From positions 183,608,396-183,672,395 of the forward strand of contig NC_091120.1 in the NCBI RefSeq assembly GCF_040183065.1: a stretch of 64,000 nucleotides of DNA, read 5' to 3'. How positions within the stretch are numbered: the stretch's first letter is position 1; every line of letters begins with the position of its first letter. Positions 43,512 through 52,537 of the stretch are shown piece by piece. The notes below the pieces were generated by a model. It saw only the letters and a list, made by a program, of their open reading frames with translations. It searched no databases and was not told where the DNA came from. A program made the position numbers and the translations under genes. This DNA comes from Periplaneta americana. Taxonomy: Eukaryota > Arthropoda > Insecta > Blattodea > Blattidae.

Positions 43512-45110
43512 CTGTAGTTTCCCCTAACTATGGTTCACATTTGTCACATTTTTCTTTGTATATTCAATACTATTCATCCAGATTAAGTGAAATTTTGGCT
43601 TCGGACTCTTGTAAGTGTATATTAAATAAAAATTGACATATGTGTTTGAAATTATTTAATTACAAGTGTTGAAAAAATAATAAGCATTGGTACATAGTTG
43701 TATTCTGAGTTGCCCAACTATGGTCCACTCATATATTCATGCTTGAAAACATGAATGGGCTATAACTGGATCTGTAATTATTCGTAAATCAATAAATTGA
43801 GTTTCTAATTTAAGGGTAGAAACATAATCTAGCACAGAAATATTAAAAATAAATGAAAAGTACATGGATTCTTATTATTAGTACACATTGCATAAACACA
43901 CAATAAACAAGTGAAATCTGAAAGTCATCTTCCTGCAATAATGAACAACTACACTAATCGGCAAAATTACCGGGCCACCTAAAGTTTCTCAATTTTTTTT
44001 ACGAGGTGAGAATCAGAAAACCCATTATGAAATGAAGAAAACATTGCTTCCCAGGAAAAAAAAACTCTTTTTTATTATCATTTGCGCTATTATTTTCAAC
44101 GCGAAACAATGGATATAATTAAAAGGTGTAAAAACTTACGAATTGTTTCAATTTTCTTCCAAATGTTCAACTGATTTTGTGGCCACCCAGATGTTACTAA
44201 TAGCGGATATTGCCTCCCCTCAGTAATTGCCGCTTCTTACTATACCTGAAACAACAGCTCCAATGTTCTTCACTTCCAAAACTTTCCATGGCCACAATTC
44301 TTCCTCATAAGTAACTACCATATAACTATGTGCCTTTAGCATTATTTTAACAGATTTCGTCTTCTTTTCCACATCTGACTCACTGTCTGTAAATATGGAG
44401 AGTACACCGGAAACATCATAATCTGTATCCAATTCAATTTCATCGCTCTCAGTCACTTACAGGGACGGTTGTGATCATTCTACCCTGAAGTTTTCGTTTT
44501 ACCGGACCATTATTCGTGCTAGTACCATTGATGCTGGAACAGCCTGCTTCTTTATTTACTGGACTATAATGTTAAATGGTGTTTTAGAATATACTGAGAT
44601 ACTGTATTTGCAGAAGTAAATAATCAAATTGTTCACATTTCATTAAAACAAATATTTCAAAATGAAATACAACTATGCTCCATGAAAAATTGTGGTACAT
44701 AGTTGAGGACTGACTTGTAATCTTGAGGTTAAACATTTTTCACGCAGAGTCCTTAACCTCTGCCAGTCTAATTATTACGTGAAAGTAAACACTATATAGC
44801 CAGGTTTAATTGTACAAAAAATCATATATTTATAACGTACCAATTCTACAGAGGAGAGCTTAATAAAACAGAAAATCACAAACTGAATGAATTCGTGTCT
44901 TCACTCATTCAATAGAACGATGCACACTGACCTTGTTAAGCATCCATATCATTGCCACGTGTAATGGTAGATAGAAGCATCTATGGGGAACATAATTCCA
45001 TCACAGTGGCGCCTTAAATGGCAAACACCGAACTATTGGGGGACTAAGTAGTACATAATGCGTTTTGGACCATAGTTGGGTGCCTGGACCATAGTTATGG
45101 GAAATTACGG
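43512..45110 (-). mobile_element. Pogo/Tigger-like DNA transposon remnant
   Basis: Inverted ends CTGTAGTTTCCCCTAACTAT and CCGTAATTTCCCATAACTAT (read inward) are flanked by TA (43510-43511 and 45111-45112). Length is 1.6 kb. The interior keeps only a C-terminal protein fragment on the minus strand. The TA target and that fragment suggest the Tc1/mariner-pogo group. Confidence 0.72.
44220..44456 (-). pseudogene. Transposon protein C-terminal fragment
   Basis: Minus frame with an acidic stretch (ESDEIELDTDYD), then SYMVVTYEEELWPWKVLEV and GAVVSGIVRSGNY. A Y-V-x-V-x-Y-E-x-E-x-x-P-G-x-V pattern followed by a short beta segment is common at the C terminus of insect pogo-like transposon proteins. 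No DDE domain survives. Confidence 0.4.
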
Positions 45111-45230
45111 TATTGACTTTTGATCCCTATATTTCTCCATTTTGAATCTTGCGTACACTACTTTTAACACTTGACTATAAGTAATTGATTAACTAGTGGA
45201 CTTACTCGTGTTAATTATGTAAGCTTGTGC

Positions 45231-45272
45231 GGCTTACAGCTGTTTCGGTGCTTCATCACCATCCTCAGAGCC
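45231..45272 (-). ncRNA. Hammerhead-ribozyme-like motif (left copy)
   Basis: Minus-strand copy identical in layout to 46446-46487: GGCT, CTGAGGA, stem GGTG/CACC, GAAA, self-complementary ACAGCTGT, A, AGCC. Confidence 0.5.
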
Positions 45273-45358
45273 TACTAGATCTCGGCGTCATCTCGAACTT
45301 CTCTGCCTGTTATGTGGGTGCATTTGATTGTTGACATGTGTTGAAAGGTGGAGACAAA

Positions 45359-45360
<2 letters not shown>

Positions 45361-45410
<50 letters not shown>
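45361..45410. repeat. (GT)n microsatellite
   Basis: About 25 GT units within the left PLE arm; the corresponding right-arm site has only about 6 CA units. Confidence 0.95.
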
Positions 45411-45414
<4 letters not shown>

Positions 45415-45661
45415 AAATTGATCTGTGTGTTGAGAATTTGATCGGGGTGAGTTTTAGTGTGTTTGCATATTTCGTTTTGATCTAGTGTGTTGAGTTTTTG
45501 GTTCTTGGGTTGTGTGTGTAGGATTTCCATGTCCGCATTTATGTTATTGTATGTATGGTTAGCATTGGTTATGTGATCGGCGTATGTAGATGTATTGTCC
45601 TCTGGTTATTGCTTTAATGTGTTCTTTGTAGCGTGTTTGGAATGATCTGCCTGTCTGTCCA

Positions 45662-46360
45662 ATGTGTCCGTATGAAAACAAACGCACACATAAGATCGCA
45701 TCTTCATTCAGAAAGCAGAAATACAACATAGCATACAGAACAGAAAACACACTACAAAGACATCTCAACACACAAAAAACACAAACAAATAAATACGACC
45801 ACACAGGTGTATACAAACTCACATGTAATAGTTGCGACAAGTTCTACATTGGACAGACAGGCAGATCATTCCAAACACGCTACAAAGAACACATTAACCC
45901 TGCATTACTCAGGTGGGGTGTGATAAACCCCGGTGCGTATATTTCAACGAAAATCTAAGAGATGGAGCTAGTGTGTACTCTGTGCATCTGTATACCTTTC
46001 AATCACATCCAGAAGAGTTCACTTAAATTGTTTATGTGAACTATTCTTAGTTAGTTTATCTGATTTCTGAAACTTGCGGAAAAATATATTAGTTATTTAA
46101 AATGGAGTTTGTGAAACCCCACCTGAGCAATGGTGAGAATATTTATAACATGAGTAACGCAGGGTTAAAGCAATAACCAGAGGACACAATATATCTACAT
46201 ACGCCGATCACATAACCAATTCTAACCATACATACAATAACATAAATGCGGACATGGAAATCCTACACATACAACCCAAGAACCAAAAACTCAACACACT
46301 AAAACACACTCCGATCAAATTCTCAACACACAGATCAATTTCAGCACACACACACACTAT
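45662..46360 (+). pseudogene. PLE protein C terminus with GIY-YIG endonuclease domain
   Basis: Frame 45662-45893 reads YNIAYRTENTLQRHLNTQ, then GVYKLTCNSCDKFYIGQTGR and SFQTRYKEHI. This is the PLE-type GIY-YIG core, G-V-Y-K-L-x-C...C..F-Y-I-G-Q-T-G-R-S-F, with the catalytic Arg in TRYKEH. The MITE at 45898-46164 interrupts. The frame then resumes after 46168 with ITRGHNISTYADHITN and EILHIQPKNQKLNTL. The upstream reverse transcriptase is missing; replication would need another element's enzyme. Confidence 0.82.
45898..46164. mobile_element. piggyBac-like MITE, 267 bp
   Basis: Ends CCCTGCATTACTCA and CCCTGCGTTACTCA (read inward) with TTAA at 45894-45897 and 46165-46168. A subterminal inverted pair CTCAGGTGGGGT/ACCCCACCTGAG adds to the ends. 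TTAA plus CCCT ends is the piggyBac signature. It disrupts the PLE coding frame. Confidence 0.88.
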
Positions 46361-46445
46361 TTGACTCCACCTTTCAACACCTTTCAACAATCAAACGCAC
46401 CCACATAACAGGCAGAGAAGTTCGAGATGACGCCGAGATCTAGTA

Positions 46446-46487
46446 GGCTCTGAGGATGGTGATGAAGCACCGAAACAGCTGTAAGCC
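46446..46487 (+). ncRNA. Hammerhead-ribozyme-like motif (right copy)
   Basis: Stem I GGCT (46446-46449) pairs with AGCC (46484-46487). The core CTGAGGA (46450-46456) fits CUGANGA. Stem II GGTG/CACC closes an ATGAAG loop. GAAA (46472-46475) follows, then a palindromic stem III ACAGCTGT and A at the expected cleavage position (46483). One extra U precedes stem II. Minimal hammerheads with very short palindromic stem III are known from PLE flanking repeats. Activity is not shown. Confidence 0.55.
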
Positions 46488-46599
46488 GCACAAACATACA
46501 TAATTAACAGGAGTAAGTCCGCTAGTTAATCAATTACCCCTATATTTCTTTTATTTACATTGAAATTGAGATCCAGCGTTGCAATTATGGATGTAAATT

Positions 46600-46860
46600 G
46601 CAGGGCATTATATAAAAAATGTATTCTTTTCGGAGCATAACTCAGACGAAGGCTATGGTAAATTTCTAAATTCCAGTATGTATTTAATATCGAATATGAC
46701 CCAAATCTTTCAAGAAGGTAGGCATACTTCCAAAATAAATTTCTTCAGAGCATTATAGGCATTTGCATGTCCTTTAAGCCACAATTTATTTCTATCTTCT
46801 TCTAATAACTCATTATGTCCACAGGATTTCCAATCACCCTTTTCCAGCCAATTATGCTCA
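46600..46860 (-). other. Possible small coding relic
   Basis: The minus strand has an open run HNWLEKGDWKSCGHNELLEE then NKLWLKGHANAYNALKKFIL, ended by a stop near 46710. It looks like degraded protein-coding DNA, but I cannot assign a family. Confidence 0.2.
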
Positions 46861-46967
46861 TTTTTATATGATGAAGAATTGACGTTAATTTATCAATTCA
46901 AATTGTGCTATTGTCATTGCAATTTTGTGCGGCCCACCGTAAATCACGATTGCACGCTGGTGCTGTA

Positions 46968-47179
46968 TTTTTTTATTTTATTGTGTTATTTTACGAAGCT
47001 GTATCAACATCTAAGGTTATTTAGCGTCTGAATGAAATGAAGGTGATAATGCCGGTGAAATGAGTCCGGGATCCAGCACCGAAAGTTACCCAGCATTTGC
47101 TCGGAGTGGGTTGAGGGGAAAACCCCGGAAAAAACCTCAACCAGGTAACTTGTCCCGACCGGGATTCGAACCCAGGCCA
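46968..47179 (-). mobile_element. SINE-A, 5'-truncated
   Basis: Minus-strand copy lacking the first part of the tRNA head. A perfect 11-bp target duplication CTGGTGCTGTA lies at 46957-46967 and 47180-47190. Confidence 0.92.
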
Positions 47180-47377
47180 CTGGTGCTGTAAGAGACCTGC
47201 GGGTAAGAGACGCTAGCCCGAGGATGCACTGTGCTGACGACCGCTGATATAACCCATTTTTTTAACTATAATGACGCAACCTACACTCTCTTGCTCACAA
47301 CCAGATATATCCACTTCGGGATCTATCTGGGCTATTCCATATGAAATCGATCAGTAAAAAACCTCGCATTTTTTATA

Positions 47378-48206
47378 CAGTAGAACTTGGTTATAACCAT
47401 ATCCAAGGGACCTTGAAAGTTATGTTGCTATAAACGAGTGTCGTAGTAAGCGAGGTTCATATTATCAGTCTAGTGAGGTGGAAAATTAAAAATAATAAAC
47501 ATAATTAGGCTTATTTTAGATTTATGTATTCACTTTTAAGCATACCATGAACACAACAAAATACATGTACAATTATAAATACAGTATTCTGTATTAGAAC
47601 AGTTTGTTCGTTACTCACCAAACTTCTTTACTGAGGAGTGAAGTAATCAGTCATTTTACTCTGTTGTCTCCTACTTGCCCAATATACATTTTATAAATTA
47701 AATTCTATGTTCATTACTTCAGTTGCAATTTCACTGCTCCCTCTCCTAGCTTTATACTCCCTCCTCTAGCTTCATAGAAATGTTCACAATTTTAATGGCT
47801 TCTAAAGTGTCACTCACTTCTTTTAGTGCCCATACTGCGTTAAAATGCGTGCACTTAGTGAAAACTTCCTGTCGAAACTGACCGCATGCAGGTACCATTA
47901 ATATCGCATGAATTCGGGCAGGTTATAATGGGATGGGGAATCTGCCTGGTCTATGATAGAAGGGAACAGTAAAGGATTTGCCAGATTTCAGCAAAATATT
48001 TCTTAAAATACTTTGGTTCTTAGAGAATTGTATTCCAAACTGAGGTTGAAAATGACGTTATATGCGAAGTAGACGCATATACGTTTGTCGTATTAAGCAA
48101 GGTAGAATAGCATATGTCTTATGGGGAATTAGTTGGGACCACAGAATATTTGACGTTATAGGCGAGGTGTCCCACAAAACGAGGTCGCTATAACCAAGTT
48201 CTACTG
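47378..48206. mobile_element. Tigger/pogo-like MITE, 829 bp
   Basis: Ends CAGTAGAACTTGGTTATAAC and CAGTAGAACTTGGTTATAGC (read inward), with TA on both sides (47376-47377, 48207-48208). CAGTAGAAC-type ends and a TA target are typical of Tigger elements. No transposase. Confidence 0.82.
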
Positions 48207-48208
48207 TA

Positions 48209-49354
48209 CTCTAATTTTTTTCCCTATTTATACAAGGTGCTGAGGAGAGTGTATTTTCAAAAATATGTTATCGAAAGTCAAACGGTTTTCGTATTGTTGA
48301 GCGACAAATTTAGCGTATTTTATAAAAACAAGCCTCTTTCAGCGCTCAGAACTCTGGAACCATTTACTGGAGACCATTGAACAAGAGCTCATTTTGAAGC
48401 TGACATTTGGTAGGTTATGCTAAGAAGTAATCCTTATTTTTATTGTACACAGAGAGACAGATAATCTGATTTTACTTACTTTTAGGCTTTTTGCCCATTT
48501 GTAAAAATGTAAAAAAAAATATTGAGAAAAAATCTTGCATTATTAAGAGGATTCGGCATTGTTTGCTTAGTGGTATGGCAATAAGTTTCGAGGGTATTAA
48601 ATAGATTATTTTCACACGCCTGGACTTGAACGGCGCAGTACCGCACGCATTGGCCGAGAGCTGAAGATAAGCGAGCGTTGGGCGTCATTTTACTACTGTG
48701 TTTATGAGAACTTGTGATAAAGCTAGTCCAGCTATGCGCTACTAGACGAAACATCAGGTGTTTGTCTCCTGGCCTTGCTTGTCTCGGCTAGCTCCCGTCT
48801 CATAGTCAGCTGGTTAGTTCACGCGCGTACTATTTATTTTCTTTATTTGATATTTTCAATACTTTCATATCAACATGCCATCAGTAAAAAGTATGTGTTT
48901 ATTTGTACTTTCAATGCGGAATAAAACTATACATATTTTTTTTTCGGTGGAAAAGCAGTCTTAATCAGGGAAAATCTAAATTTATCCATTTCCGTAAAAA
49001 GTAAGAAAATAAGTTTATATGTCAATAAAAACTTTAATTTCTCAGCATCAAAATAAACCATGTTTTTGATCACTGGGTGAAAGGGTTTCGGAGCGACAAC
49101 AGTTTAAAGTTGCTAATTTTATTAAAATACGGTAAATTTAAATATTTTTAATTTAAACACTATGAAGTTCTGATGCCCCAAACTTTGCACAAAGCATTGT
49201 ATCACAGTTCTCTACGTAAAAAAAAGTTTCATTGTATTTAGAAATTGTAAGGTCAATTTTCTCTATATTTCGGTCGATTTTAGATTGAATAGCTCATGCA
49301 TTTGTTTGCCCAACTTATGATATTCCACACATTCACAATGGTGAATTTTTCCAG
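48209..49354. other. No recognisable feature (intron 3 end)
   Basis: About 1.1 kb of intron. The minus-strand frame 48482-48754 shows no family motif. Confidence 0.35.
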
Positions 49355-49601
49355 CCTGACCGAAAGCGGTGTTTATGACTTGCCGGCTGTAATCGACTAT
49401 ATCCTGGAGAAGACCGGAAAGGAGAAGATCATTTATGTGGGGCACTCCATGGGCACCACCTTGTTCTACATCATGATGTCTCAACTGCCCGAATACAACG
49501 AGAAGATCACGGTCATGATCAGTTTAGCCCCCATCGTCTACACGAGTCATACCAAAAGTGGTGTGGGTAATGTGCTGGCCTTTCTACAAGAACCACTCAG
49601 C
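49355..49601 (+). CDS. Acid lipase gene, exon 4 (nucleophile elbow)
   Basis: Starts after TTTTTCCAG; its first base completes Ser with exon 3. Reads LTESGVYDLPAVIDYILEKT, GKEKIIYVGHSMGTTLFYIM and ITVMISLAPIVYTSHTKSG, ending in phase 0 at GTAAGT (49602). GHSMG holds the nucleophile Ser (about residue 171). SLAPIV follows the family pattern. One oddity: the usual F-W-x-F-S-W-H-E-I-G reads F-W-D-F-S-L-T-E-S-G, so the conserved Trp-His pair is replaced by Leu-Thr. Loss of that pair could change substrate fit, or mark a non-classical paralogue. Confidence 0.95.
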
Positions 49602-49842
49602 GTAAGTATCAGTCTAGCATTGTTTGAGCGCGCGCGGGACTCAAGCGAACTGATTGTGACAGACTGCGATGATAAGCAGATATAGTACCATTGTTTAGTC
49701 CTGACAGTCGCCGACAATATGCACCTGGGTCAGGCGAGTCCATTTAGTTACACCAAGGACTGTTTGGGTTAGTCGCTTGCCTTCAGAGCGAACGGATGTC
49801 ATGCGTGCGGTAGAGTGGTATGTTTCTAGTACAGTTAAGCTA

Positions 49843-51295
49843 CTGTACTCCAACCAGAAGAAAGTCTCAGGGGAATGAGACGCAGCGGGGTAATGCTGTG
49901 AATGAATGTTGATGTCATAAGATGTCATAAGGTCACACACGTGGGTACGCGTATCTCTATTGGCTAACTCTCACAGTACAAACGATAACACTGATACACA
50001 CAAACTTATACAGGGACATCATTTTATTTTTACTAACATTTTTAATATTAACCTGGCTATACCTTTGGATTAATGATTGAGACCCAGAAACACCGCTTGC
50101 TACCCCTTCCACGAATGGAGTTCGATGATACTGGCGTAAAATACAAACAAAACACTTTACTATGTACAGGAGGGAAGAAAAGTAGTTCATCCATTTACGT
50201 AAAGTAGGAAATAGCGCGATTTTGAGTGTGATAATTTTCATTAGGTTTTGTTTAATCAAAATACAGTACAGTATTAATTATAAGTGTTTATCCATGCGAA
50301 CGTATTCATTATGCAGTGTATATTATACTGTCTACAGCACAATAGCGTACGATATAGAGAATGAAGTTAAAATGAAAAAGAATCATAATATGGATATTTA
50401 AACACATTTTTGAAAATGGTGGCCGTTCATTTCGATACAGGCTTCAGTTATTTTGTGCTTATTATCGCAATATAGACTATTCCCTCTATTTCCAATTACC
50501 AGTTTCGTCCTTCATACTTAGTAACTCATATTGAAATAATTCGGTACCTACTCTATAAAAGAGTACCTTACGTACTGTAAATTCAGTCGTCACTTCTGCC
50601 CGACCCGCACAGATAAAATTACTCAGACATGCTATCTACTGTCCGTCCAAGTGGTTATGTCGCAGGATCGTAGAAAGGGGGGGGGAATCACGTGATAGTT
50701 AATTACTTAACGAGCCCTTTTATTTAAGTTATTTTAAACAGTTGCATAATATTAATTCCTAACAGAAATTAATGTTTTCAGAAAAGAGCTAAGAAAGCCC
50801 AGCCACTAGTCTTTACAGTGGAGCGAGCAGAAGCAGGTGAGGGAAATCGGGATGCGACATAGGCGAACGGACGACAGTACCTGTGCGAAAATATGATTCA
50901 ATATTGGAAGTTTTCGTCACTGGAAAACGCGAACATATTTCTGAAACGTACTATAATCACTAACTCAGTACTGCGGCCTTGGTTCGGTGTGGAGGACACT
51001 TGGGTTGGAACTTCGTTAGTAGAAGGGGTGGGAGTGAAGTACATTAAAAAACTCAGGTACAATAAAAGTTGAAGTAAAAATAAAATGATGTCCCTGTACT
51101 ACTCTAGTGACAAAATTGAATCACGGTTAATCTCCTGGTCTTTTAATCCCTCCATACAGGAAATAACATATGTAGGATAGCGCATGGTTTTTAAACTGAC
51201 GTTATAACGGTAATATTATCTATCTACTTCGCTCCAATAGATGACGCAATAGTAAGCACATTCCTTTCACGGTTAATCTCCTGGTTGGAGAACAG
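49843..51295. mobile_element. TA-flanked element family T2, copy B
   Basis: Ends CTGTACTCCAACCAGAAG and CTGTTCTCCAACCAGGAG (read inward), TA at 49841-49842 and 51296-51297. Its halves match 9866-9922 and 14145-14441. It is split by the T1 element at 50011-51096; without it, about 365 bp. Confidence 0.8.
50011..51096 (+). mobile_element. Family T1 DNA transposon, copy 3
   Basis: CAGGGACATCATTTTATTTT ends with TA at 50009-50010 and 51097-51098; 1086 bp. The uninterrupted T2 copy near 14253 has a single TA at the matching place, giving the empty site. Same orientation as 21867-22916. Confidence 0.9.
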
Positions 51296-51402
51296 TATAC
51301 TGCATTCCTTTACTCACCGCTCGCTCTTATCTCTATTCCGGAGCTCTCCCCACTACTCCTATTACCTCCCCTCTTTCACATCGTCGAACTGTCAGGACTA
51401 AA

Positions 51403-51982
51403 TAATCGGTCTGTACAGTGTTATAGTCAACGCAAACTGCACATGTACAGATCTCGGATTGTATTTCTGCCGGTCAGTGGCCGTTAAATTTCAAATGGCT
51501 TACCTTACAACGTGGGCATCAGCGTATTGAAAAGCATTACAACTGTCCTCCCATCCCCTCACTTCTCCTGCGCAAATGTGATGTTGCACAGAGGCAGAGA
51601 TAAAATTCCAGATCTGTAGATATGACACTATCTGTAAGCTCGGCTGACGTCAGGGAGGTTGGGGGGGGGGAGTTGCCCAGCTACAATTCATTACAAAAAT
51701 ATCAGTTCAAGGAAGCATGCTTAGCGTAACTGATACCTATCTGAGAAAATCTCTCGCATATCTTTACATAATTTAACACTTTATTTCAAATATAATCCAT
51801 ATTTTATGCTTTCAAAGTTAAGACTGTTCCCAAAAACCGGGAACGGAAACGAGAACGAGAACGGAAACATTGTTAAAATAAATGTATTTAAATGTGAGGA
51901 TTCACAACTAACGAGAAGCTTCCGAAGCCCAGGAACGGAAACGTGGAAGTATTTTATGACTGCTCACATTTAAATACATTTA
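51403..51982. other. No gene; short inverted pair
   Basis: About 580 bp of intron 4. A short inverted pair AAATGTATTTAAATGTGA / TCACATTTAAATACATTT (51882-51981) and a G-run at 51661 are the only patterns seen. Confidence 0.35.
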
Positions 51983-52102
51983 TCTACACTAATAATAAAT
52001 CTGTACACAAACTTTTTCTGGTAATTTTCGCTTTCCCAAAAATAATTCGTGTTAACATGTATAATTAACCATCCTGAGACCGAAAATAGTTTTTTTGACA
52101 TT

Positions 52103-52167
<65 letters not shown>

Positions 52168-52535
52168 TACCTTTTCACGCGATAATGGCTGAACCGATTT
52201 ATATGAAAACTGGAATAAATTAAGTTCGTTCTAACTTAGATTTTAGGCTATATGTCATTCAAAACACTTCATTTAAAAGGAGGTTATAAGGGAGCATGAA
52301 TTAGATAAATCGAAATATCTCGTTTATTATTGATTCTTTTGAAAAATATTACACAAAAAAGTTTCTTTAAAAACAATTTTCGATAAGTTTTATTCTATGG
52401 AAAATTTTGATAGGACTGATATTACCATGATGTACCGAAGTACATAATATTATTTCCGTGCAGCAATTCTGCATTACTATATGGCGAGATAATATGTTTT
52501 AAAATAACAATGCTTTTTATACCATTGCCGCCTCG
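51983..52535 (+). mobile_element. Helitron 5' part, interrupted
   Basis: Begins TCTACACTAATAATAAATCT after host A. Carries an expanded (TCTG)n tract (52106-52168). A SINE-B tail fragment is nested at about 52433-52490 (inverted ATGTACCGAAGTACAT). The fold-back element follows at 52538, and no 3' CTAG end was found beyond it. Confidence 0.65.
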
Positions 52536-52537
52536 TA

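Larger units (their letters stand above)
45137..46537. mobile_element. Palindromic Penelope-like element (PLE) insertion
   Basis: Two partial PLE units lie head to head. 45137-45660 is the 3' part on the minus strand; 45661-46537 is a longer 3' part on the plus strand. A perfect 12-bp direct repeat CCCTATATTTCT lies at 45125-45136 and 46538-46549, so the pair inserted as one unit. Each end carries a hammerhead-like motif pointing outward. The plus unit keeps the GIY-YIG endonuclease end and is interrupted by a piggyBac-like MITE. Confidence 0.85.
49694..51402. mobile_element. Inverted-repeat element enclosing families T2 and T1
   Basis: TTTAGTCCTGACAGT at 49694 and its complement ending at 51402 bound the segment. 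About 256 bp belongs to this outer element; the rest is the nested T2 copy. No target duplication is clear. Confidence 0.5.

Noticed and set aside
45288-45530. 80-codon minus-strand frame with Thr-His repeat as a gene
   Set aside because: PLE C-terminal remnant running through the GT microsatellite.
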